Shown in pieces: positions 39,007-45,398 of a stretch of DNA of 45,398 nucleotides. The notes under the pieces were generated by a model that saw nothing but the letters and a program-made list of their open reading frames with translations, did not search any database and was not told the DNA's origin. Position numbers and translations under genes: made by a program. How positions within the stretch are numbered: the stretch's first letter is position 1; each line of letters starts with the position of its first letter. The DNA comes from Albugo candida (Eukaryota; Oomycota; Peronosporomycetes; Albuginales; Albuginaceae): positions 1 to 45,398 of the forward strand of contig CAJNAR010000056.1 of the NCBI GenBank assembly GCA_905220665.1, given 5' to 3'.

Positions 39007-40269
39007 ATCGACATCTATTTTCTTCTTGTACTCCCACTGATTGACACAATGCGATGCCTTTCTATATATAAGTCCGGTGTGAGCTCTCCATCATGCTGAT
39101 ATTGGTTCCTGTAGGCTTGATGGTTCAAGGATGAATAACCGTTCAGGTTGTTACTAAACTTATATTAAAGTGTGTTTGAGAAATCTGGTTTTTGAGCTCC
39201 TGAAAAACATAGGAATTTGAGAAATCAATGTTTTAGAGATCAGTTTCAAGGCGAAATCTATCTTGGTATTCTTATAAGAAAGTCGCACATAGTTGCTTCT
39301 ATGCAGATTGTTCTGAATGTTTCTCCTGTCCAACACTGCACAACTCACTATAACAATGTACCAGGAATGGCTTCATGCACGTTATCACAAGGCTGATGCC
39401 TTATCACACAACAGAAAAAATCAGTTGTCATGAAATGGAGTCTCATGCTCGCAAGTTTATGAAATTGTCAATCCCAAGTACTTTCTAACTAATGCAAATG
39501 CTGGCACCAGTCCATTTATTCAATCAGGAAAAGTGATCGAGTAAGTTACCACGGATACAAATGTCTAGACCCTTGTGAGATATCTATCACTTTGGCACGT
39601 TCATAAAGTACAGCCACATGAATTTTTTGCAGTATCACACGACATTTCTGTAACCCGTTCTCTATACTCGAGGACTCTCTAATTCTCGACATTACTTGCT
39701 CATTATCGTATGATGTTTCGCAAAACAACCTGATATGAGTTTTTTCTGTATGTCCAATTCATGAAGAAAGCGAAATATGCTACAGGGGAATATTAGACAA
39801 CTGCTAAAGCAGGTAGCTTGCATGATTATCGACATCTATTTTCTTCTTGTACTCGCACTGATTGACACAATGCGATGCCTTTCTATATATAAGTCCGGTG
39901 TGAGCTCTCCATCATGCTGAGATTGGTTCGTGTAGGCTTGATGGTTCAAGGATGAATAACCGTTCAGGTTGTTACTAAACTTATATTAAAGTGTGTTTGA
40001 GAAATCTGGTTTTTGAGCTCCTGAAAAACATAGGAATTTGAGAAATCAATGTTTTAGAGATCAGTTTCAAGGCGAAATCTATCTGGATATTCTTATAAGA
40101 AAGTCGCACATAGTTGCTTCTATGCAGATTGTTCTGAATGTTTCTCCTGTCCAACACTGCACAACTCACCATAACAATGTATCACGAATGGCTTCATGCA
40201 CGTTATCACAAGGCTGATTTCTTATCACACAACAGAAAAAATCAGTTGTCATGAAATGGAGTCTCATGC
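39007..40269 (+). repeat. Array block 11: last medium unit and truncated terminal unit
   Basis: The last full unit (TATA at 39063) is medium. The final A begins at 39828 and stops after GTCTCATGC at 40269, 442 bases in, where the LTR begins. The terminal copy has private changes (GAGATTGGTTCG near 39920, GCTGATTTCTTATC near 40215). Confidence 0.9.
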
Positions 40270-40496
40270 CGTCGCAATGGAATCAGCCAATCATCATATT
40301 GGAAAAGGATTCCGCCAATCGGATGCTGATATGCGAAGTCAAGAAACAATGTAAAGACAGTGCATCATACTCCACCAATCAAGATTTATACAGCGGAGCT
40401 TTTAAGACAATTCGTAAAGGCTAGGGCTGAGAAGAGTAACAACAACTAAGGACCCTAATATATTCACTTTCCATTTTACCAACTAAAACAACAGCA
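40270..40496 (+). repeat. 5' LTR of the copia element
   Basis: Aligns without gaps to the 3' LTR. It starts C-GTCGCAATGG where the 3' copy has TG-TCGCAATGG, so its canonical TG start has become CG. It ends in GCA directly before the primer-binding site. No clear TATA box was seen; TTATACA at about 40387 is the nearest candidate. Confidence 0.93.
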
Positions 40497-40514
40497 GGTT
40501 ATGAGCCCAAGCGC
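40497..40514 (+). other. Primer-binding site, initiator tRNA-Met anticodon-half type
   Basis: GGTTATGAGCCCAAGC begins right after the LTR. It is close to the reverse complement of the anticodon-loop region of eukaryotic initiator tRNA-Met (GGTTATGGGCCCAGC in the usual form), with two or so changes. Drosophila copia is primed by a half-tRNA from this same internal region rather than the tRNA 3' end. Confidence 0.75.
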
Positions 40515-40562
40515 ACTCGCGAATTGAGATCCAGCGTCAGTCATAAATACACTCTTGAAATA

Positions 40563-41327
40563 ATGAATGATCCAACAGCGATACTCAAAGAAGATGAATT
40601 TTTCGTTTGGGAATTCAGTACTCGTCTCAAGCTGATGAAGAAAGGTCTGTTGGACCAGATTGATGCAACTAAAGTACCAACTGCTGAAAATCAAGTCCAT
40701 GAATCATGGAGAGTCAATGACTTGAAGGCATTCGCCATAATATCGATGTCAATCGGTATAAGTTTTCAATCATTTATCAGAAATGCTTGTACAGCCTCCG
40801 AAGTGTGGGAAATACTGCAAAGCTTTCATCTGGGAAGGAACATCCATCATCGTGTGCAAAAGAAAAAGGAATTACACCAGTTTAAGCTTGTCAAAATTGG
40901 AAATATAATGCACCACTTCCAAAACTTTGATGATTTATGCCTATCAATGTAAGCATTGGGTGATGGTATAAGCGAGGACGAAAAGTTGGTAATATTGCTG
41001 GGAAGTCTATCGGATGAATATGATCAGATAAGTAAGATCATTGAAAACATTCAAGGGACCAATATTTTACAGGCTAAAGAAATGCTACGCAGAAAGTTTG
41101 AAAGATTACAAAGAAAGGAAGCTAATGGAGTGGCGTTGCGTGCTACGAAGTACAAGAACAAAGGTCCCCATAGAGAATGGAATGGGATGAAGAAATTCCA
41201 CAGAAAGGTCGATATCAAATGCTTTCATTGTAACAGAGTAGGACATATCAAAAAGGATTGCTGGAAATTGAACAATGAAAATAAAGAAAAGAACGAACAC
41301 GCTTTTTCTTCCTATGAGAATAACCAC
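40563..41327 (+). pseudogene. gag: gag remnant (copia-type capsid and zinc knuckle)
   Basis: Would encode the structural protein of the particle. ATG at 40563 is the likely start; the open frame begins further up at a TTG. The capsid-like part has the copia-family features W/F-E-F near its start, a T-A-S-E-V-W block and an L-x-S-L-x-x-E-Y-D block. A TAA at 40950-40952 interrupts it, and the same frame continues directly behind. A nucleocapsid zinc knuckle, C-x2-C-x4-H-x4-C, is intact at 41220-41261, after a basic lysine-rich stretch. Confidence 0.9.
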
Positions 41328-41640
41328 TGTGAATGGATACTGGATAGTGGTGCGTCTAGCCACATGTCCTTCAATGAAAAAGATTTTAGCCAGCTTCGGC
41401 CGATGAAGAACCATATTAGCATATCAATTGCAAATGGAGGGAAGCTAAAAGCAATGGGTATTGGAAATATACATTTGACACTTCCAAATGGAGAAAAGAT
41501 TCGAGGAAGATGTTTTGTATGTTCCAAAGCTTGACAAACGACTCTTGTCAGTATCTGCAATGAATAGAAAAGGTATACAAGTAACTTTTGGAAATTCAAA
41601 TTAAAAAGTCAGTAGTGAATCGACAAAGATTATCAGTATT
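41328..41640 (+). pseudogene. pol: Aspartic protease remnant of the copia polyprotein
   Basis: The active-site motif D-S-G-A-S is at 41343-41357, preceded by W-I-L as in copia proteases. The reading frame shifts by one base near 41500, just before the L-Y-V-P segment normally found at the C-terminal side, and a TAA follows at 41602-41604. The protease could not be made as a whole. Confidence 0.88.
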
Positions 41641-41913
41641 GAGCGCAGCGGAAAATTATTCGTATTAAATGGAAGTATATCTGAAAGTGCTCTGTTTGGC
41701 AAAGAGCAGCAACACACTCCAGAAGCGAACGAAGAAATATGGCACGCAAGATTAGGACACATTTCAAAACAGAGGATGGGAAAAGCCAAAACGTGCGTGA
41801 CAGGATACAGAATCAAGGCTCAACAAAGCTCTTTGGAAGACGAAAACGTTTTATGTGAAGGATGCTTGGATGCAAAAGCTTTTGTCAAACCGTTTCCTAC
41901 CACGATATTGGTA
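41641..41913 (+). pseudogene. pol: Pre-integrase zinc-binding (HHCC) domain remnant
   Basis: W-H-A-R-L-G-H at 41740-41760 supplies two histidines, and C-E-G-C at 41854-41865 the two cysteines of the HHCC zinc finger that precedes the copia integrase core. The frame is lost near 41910, between this domain and the catalytic core. Confidence 0.88.
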
Positions 41914-42309
41914 AAATCAATACAAAGACATCTCTGGAATTAGTTCATAGTGATGTCACGGGTCCAATGAGGAAAAAGTCACAAGGTGGTTCAAGGTATA
42001 TGGTATCATTCATCGACGATTATTCCAGATATGTCAAAGTTTATTTCTTGAAATCAAAAACCGAAGTAGTGGACTCATTCAAAGATTACAAAGCGTTTAT
42101 GGAAAATCAGACCAGTAAAAGAATCAAGAGCATCAGAACCGATAATGGCACAGAATATATCAACAAATCATCTGGGGCAATATGTCTGAAAAATGGTGTT
42201 CGACATCAAACGACCGTTCCTTTCTCTTTGCAGCAAAACGGACTAGCTGAAAGGATGAACAGAACATTGACGGAAAGTGCACGCTCAATGCTTTCACACA
42301 TAAACTTGG
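41914..42309 (+). pseudogene. pol: Integrase catalytic core remnant with all DD35E residues
   Basis: Integrase joins the DNA copy to the host chromosome. The three catalytic acidic residues are present: D at 41952-41954 in H-S-D, D at 42141-42143 in R-T-D-N-G, and E at 42249-42251 in L-A-E-R. The last two are separated by 35 residues, the classic DD35E spacing. The core is open in one frame until about 42308, where the frame changes. Confidence 0.93.
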
Positions 42310-42633
42310 ATGAAATATTGGTGGGCGGAAGCAATGAATACAGCTACCTATATTACAAATCGTCTACCGTGCGCAGCAAACGGAATCAAAACACCTCATG
42401 AAGTCATGTTTGGAGTCAAACCGGATATCTCACATTTCATTGTGTTTGGCTCACCTAGATTTGCGCATGTCGACAAATCGAAAAGATCCAAATTCGAAAA
42501 TAAGGTCGTTCCTTGTATTTTTCTGGGATATTCCGAAGATGCAAAAGGATATCGCATCTGGAATCAAACACGAAAACGAATTGAGTTAACACGTTCGGCG
42601 ACTTTTGATGGAAGACCCCGCTCAATGTTGTAG
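42310..42633 (+). pseudogene. pol: Integrase C-terminal region remnant
   Basis: Continues the integrase in another frame with W-A-E-A, N-R-L-P and an F-G-S and C-I-F-L-G-Y-S series, all typical of copia integrases after the catalytic core. It ends at a TAG at 42631-42633. Confidence 0.85.
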
Positions 42634-43048
42634 ACATATTACACACCGATGGTAATGCAACCAACCATGTTTTCGCAGCTTCGGACAATGATGAGATCAC
42701 ACTTGATGCACGAAATGATTTTAATGATGTCTCAATGGAAAACATTGAAGAGGATAACGATCAAGGATGCCACGATACCGAATTTGAAGAAGACGAGGTT
42801 GACAGAAGCATTTTACCTAGGGGTAGAATAGATGATTCGAACGGCTCACCGCTATTTGACCCATATAGGTCCAATGCTGCATTACCGACTGATACGAACG
42901 AAGAAGCGATAGTTCCTTACGAACAATCAACGGCAATAGTACCATCACACGATCGTCCATTTAAAAGATACAAGATTGAATACGAGCAGGCAAACGCAGC
43001 ATTAGAGGCACCTGCGACATATGACGAAGCAGTTCATTCTCTAGAAGG
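42634..43048 (+). pseudogene. pol: Acidic linker between integrase and reverse transcriptase
   Basis: Poorly conserved, acidic and serine/asparagine-rich coding remnant, open from about 42735 to 43058. It corresponds to the variable spacer of copia polyproteins. Near its end P-A-T-Y-D-E-A marks the beginning of the RT region, after which the frame changes. Confidence 0.75.
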
Positions 43049-44075
43049 TGGATTCTGAAGCAAGCCATTGGAAATGAGCTAAAAATGAGCTGTCAGCATT
43101 GGAGAACAAAAAGGGTTGGATATGCGTTGATCGAATTCCGATGAAGAAGGTTATTGGTACAAAATGGGTATTCACAATTAAAAGAAACGAATACGGTGAA
43201 ATTGACAGACACAAAGCCCGAGTAGTTGCAATTGGATATAGACAAATGCATGGGGTGGACTACATGGAAACTTACTCGCCTGTGGCCAATATGAATTCAA
43301 TTCGAGTATTTTTAGCTAATTGCTGTCACATTGGAGCTTATATTCATCAATTTGATGTGGACACGGCATCCTTAAATTGGAACTTGAAAGAAGAAGTGTA
43401 TGTTTTTCCTCCTAAAGGATTCAAAATTGCTTCAAATAAAGAATCAAAGTCTTTATGAATTGAAATAAGATGCATCGACTTGGTACAAGACTATCTCAGA
43501 CTTTATCATTGGAATGAACTTCAATCAGTGCAAGAAAGACCCTTGCATCTTTGTTAGACGACAGGGTAAAACATTCTTACTAGTCACATTGTCCGTTGAT
43601 GATCTACTCATTGGATCACAATGCGAGGATAGAATTGGAGAATTTGTCGATAAGTGATCAAAACATTTTAAGCTCAAGAAACCTGGCAATGATGGATTCG
43701 TAGTTGGTATTAAACCTAACTATGATCGATTGGAGAAAGTTATGTGTATCAGCCAGCAAGCAAGCATATCTAGGATGGTTGAAAAGTACAATAAAGTCAA
43801 TTCCAGATTTGTTGATAATCCTTTCGTTGTACAGTAGGACAGTTCCTTTCAAAGATCGAAGAAAAAGATTCAAGAATGGTCAATAGGCCTTATAGGTCTT
43901 TGGTGGGATCGCTTTTGTATATCGCAAATGGAACAAGGCCTGACATCGCTTTTGCAGTAAGCCAACTCAGTCGCCTTCTCGAAAATCCTAGCGAAGAACA
44001 CTGTAATGCAGCAATTAGAGTCCTTCGGTACTTGAAGTCGACAATATCGACACGAACATGCTTTGGGACAAGCAA
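43049..44075 (+). pseudogene. pol: Reverse transcriptase remnant with altered YVDD
   Basis: The frame changes at 43072-43091, where AAATGAGCT occurs twice at an 11-bp step; this duplication accounts for the shift. The first catalytic aspartate, in F-D-V-D, is at 43354-43356, but the usual A-F-L-N-G that follows reads A-S-L-N-W. The active-site Y-V-D-D reads S-V-D-D at 43592-43603; both aspartates remain. Stops lie at 43466-43468 (TAA where the family has a Gln), 43655-43657 and 43835-43837. The C-terminal part (Y-R-S-L-V-G-S-L-L-Y, T-R-P-D-I-A) resumes at 43876. Confidence 0.92.
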
Positions 44076-44568
44076 AAGTCAGATCCAACTCACTTCATTT
44101 TGCAATGCGGATCGGGCCAGTAACAAGGATAACCGGAAATCAACATCTGGGTTTATGGTTATGTTGAATTCATCTCCAGTCGCTTTCAAATCGAAATTAA
44201 AGCAAAGTGTAGCTTTGAGTACAGCTGAAGCAGAATACATTGCTTTATCATTATGTATACAGGAATCATTATGGAAAAGGAATTTTAGCTATCCGAAATT
44301 GGTGTACGGGATATAGCCAGCACTATCGTATATGAAGACATCAGAGTGCAATAGCAATTCAATCAATAATGGATATCAGAGTCGTGCGAAGCATATCGAC
44401 ATAAGATATCACCTGATTCGAGAACAAGTTATACAAGGCAACGTAGAAATCAAGTATATCGAATCAAACGATCAATTGGCCGATTTTCTAACGAAGGTCA
44501 TTTCGACGAAACAATTCCGACAATTGATACGGAAATCAAATGTCAGGCATTGCGCGTCGAGGGGGACC
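44076..44568 (+). pseudogene. pol: RNase H remnant with altered catalytic Asp
   Basis: The typical D-A-D-W block reads N-A-D-R at 44104-44115, so the first catalytic Asp has become Asn. K-S-T-S-G-F and S-T-A-E-A-E-Y (Glu at 44227-44229) are retained. A TAG at 44314-44316 and frame disorder hit the segment that usually carries Y-E-D-N. The end (R-A-K-H-I-D-I-R-Y-H, then Q-L-A-D-F-L-T-K) is well kept. Confidence 0.9.
44559..44566 (+). other. Polypurine tract
   Basis: GAGGGGGA stands two bases before the 3' LTR and would prime plus-strand DNA synthesis. Confidence 0.8.
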
Positions 44569-44795
44569 TGTCGCAATGGCATCAGCCAATCATAAGATCG
44601 GAAAAGGATCCCGCCAATCGGATGCTGAAATTCGAGGTTAAGAAACAATGTAAAGACAGTGCATCATATTCCACCAATCAAGATTGATACAGCGGAGCTT
44701 ATAAGACAATGCGTAAAGACTAGGGCTTAGAATAGTAACAACAACTAAGGACCCTAATTTATTCACTTTTCATTTTACCAACTAAAACAACAACA
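44569..44795 (+). repeat. 3' LTR of the copia element
   Basis: Begins TGTCGCAATGG and ends CAACA, the canonical TG...CA form. It has the same length as the 5' LTR, and the 20 mismatches are spread over its whole length, so this is not a local conversion patch. Confidence 0.93.
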
Positions 44796-45398
44796 ACTTA
44801 ACTACGAGGGGGTATCCAGTAAGTCACAACGGCTATAAATTTATAGGAACGAGGGGAAGTCAACGACTTCAGGGAACGTACAGGCGTACATTATAGGGGA
44901 TCGGAGCTTTCAAAGAAAGATGGAAGTGTGGCACTAAATCAGAGATTCCTGGGTCACCTGTCAGATTTGCTAGTCCTGTTTTCCAACCATATAGAACTAT
45001 GACAGAATGCAATTAGAGAAATGAAAGATGCTCTGACAAACATTGGCTGAGCCAATGCTGGCATGTTGAAAGCCATATGAGACCTTCTAGGATGTTTCAT
45101 CCGCTTGGACTTGACATATTGAAGTTGCGTCACGAAAGAGGTGATGAGAACATGCCAACGAGTAACAAGACGAATATCTTGCTCGCAATCCCATGTAGTT
45201 TCATAGTGGGTTAGTCCATGACACTTCACGAGCAATTTAGGTTAGCGATTGGGATGCTTTCGAAGAAGTCTTTTAGGATGTTCCAAAAGGTAATCAGCCG
45301 GGAATTCTAAGCTAGCTGGATATGTTGGGGAGGAAGTGGATAAATCTGGTGTACACCGTGTCGTCATTGTCCCCGTCAAAGTTACTCGGGATGATTTC
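44796..45398 (+). other. Non-array right flank; possible FLYWCH-like relic, no supported gene
   Basis: The segment 44814-44846 matches module B (29138-29170) at 27 of 33 positions. In the frame of ATG-less codons from 44801 it reads R-G-Y-P-V-S-H-N-G-Y-K-F, like the start of a FLYWCH zinc finger. A W-K-C triplet follows near 44920, after a stop and possible shift. Beyond about 45000 there are only short frames. One reverse frame (44954-45235) starts at TTG and was not recognised. No promoter, RNA gene or repeat was seen in the last 400 bases. Confidence 0.35.

Larger units (their letters stand above)
1..40269 (+). repeat. 40-kb tandem array of a modular satellite-like repeat (45 copies)
   Basis: The same sequence recurs head to tail on one strand, anchored by a TATATATAA motif starting at 638, 1128, 1949, 2437, 3259, 3747, 4569, 5391, 6524, 7656, 8143, 8963, 9451, 10273, 11095, 12227, 13048, 14180, 14667, 15488, 15976, 16798, 18752, 19885, 21017, 22149, 22969, 23456, 24589, 25411, 26545, 27367, 28176, 28664, 29798, 30932, 32066, 32887, 33707, 34529, 35663, 36797, 37929, 39063 and 39884. 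Spacings fall into three classes (487-490, 809-822, 1132-1134), plus one of 1954 where the array is scrambled. Copies differ by scattered substitutions and small indels. The window opens inside a unit, about 185 bp past its TATA motif, and the array stops at position 442 of module A where the copia LTR begins. Open frames inside the units lack ATG starts and are not called as genes. Confidence 0.96.
40270..44795 (+). mobile_element. Decayed Ty1/copia LTR retrotransposon (4526 bp)
   Basis: Two direct 227-bp LTRs enclose a primer-binding site, then gag, protease, integrase, reverse transcriptase and RNase H remnants in the copia order (integrase before RT), and a polypurine tract. Stops include 40950-40952, 41602-41604, 42631-42633, 43466-43468 and 43655-43657. 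Reading-frame changes occur near 41500, 41910, 42308, 43045, 43083 and 43850. LTRs differ at 20 of 227 sites with no gaps, so the insertion is old. The five bases before (CATGC) and after (ACTTA) do not match, so there is no target-site duplication. The element cannot move on its own. Confidence 0.95.

Noticed and set aside
740..40172. About 40 reverse-strand frames of 60-65 codons in module A
   Set aside because: They start at GTG or TTG rather than ATG, have no recognised domain, overlap the TATA-side sequence and are open mainly because the copies are nearly identical.
1..40269. CRISPR-like or bacterial repeat array
   Set aside because: Units of 488-1133 bp without short repeat-spacer structure, next to a eukaryotic copia element, exclude this.
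41106..41816. Reverse-strand frames of 71-102 codons over protease and integrase
   Set aside because: They are antisense shadows of the copia polyprotein, whose sense-strand motifs are unmistakable.
40270..44795. Active copia element or intact retrotransposon gene
   Set aside because: Multiple stops, frameshifts and changed catalytic residues (S-V-D-D, N-A-D-R) plus 8.8% LTR divergence rule it out.
44954..45235. 93-codon reverse frame in the right flank
   Set aside because: It begins at TTG, matches no family that could be recognised, and the opposite strand is equally unremarkable.

Overview
The window looks like animal nuclear DNA, most likely from an insect or another arthropod. It is AT-rich, has no bacterial-style operons, contains a decayed Ty1/copia retrotransposon, and is otherwise almost entirely one long tandem-repeat array. 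The insect assignment is an inference: the copia element has a Drosophila-copia-like primer site complementary to the anticodon half of initiator tRNA-Met. There is no intact protein-coding gene.

Bases 1-40269 are a single head-to-tail array of 45 recognisable copies of one repeat family, all in the same orientation. The units are built from four modules: A (about 487 bp), B (about 145 bp), D (about 312 bp) and C (about 189 bp). Only three unit sizes occur: short A (about 488 bp), medium A-B-C (about 822 bp) and long A-B-D-C (about 1133 bp). Measured between neighbouring TATA motifs, there are 9 short, 18 medium and 16 long intervals and one scrambled interval. D lies between two copies of GTATCAC, as an insertion with a target duplication would. 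Module A carries an invariant TATATATAA motif, an initiator-like TCATGC 30 bp downstream, and an ATTAAA signal about 100 bp downstream of the TATA motif. That is the layout of a compact LTR promoter.

The array has layered higher-order structure: a 1310-bp short+medium dimer at the left, a roughly 6.5-kb super-repeat in the middle (two good copies and a mosaic third), a scrambled patch at 17.45-18.70 kb, then runs of three long units, three medium units and a twice-repeated 2266-bp long-long dimer at the right.

Bases 40270-44795 are a Ty1/copia element on the + strand with two 227-bp LTRs, a primer-binding site, remnants of gag, protease, integrase, reverse transcriptase and RNase H in copia order, and a polypurine tract. 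At least five nonsense codons and several frameshifts break it, and the LTRs differ at 20 of 227 positions. It has no visible target-site duplication and sits exactly at the array edge.

Bases 44796-45398 are not obviously repetitive. They hold a 33-bp segment that matches array module B at 27 positions, followed by a decayed stretch that resembles a FLYWCH zinc-finger exon. No gene can be supported there.
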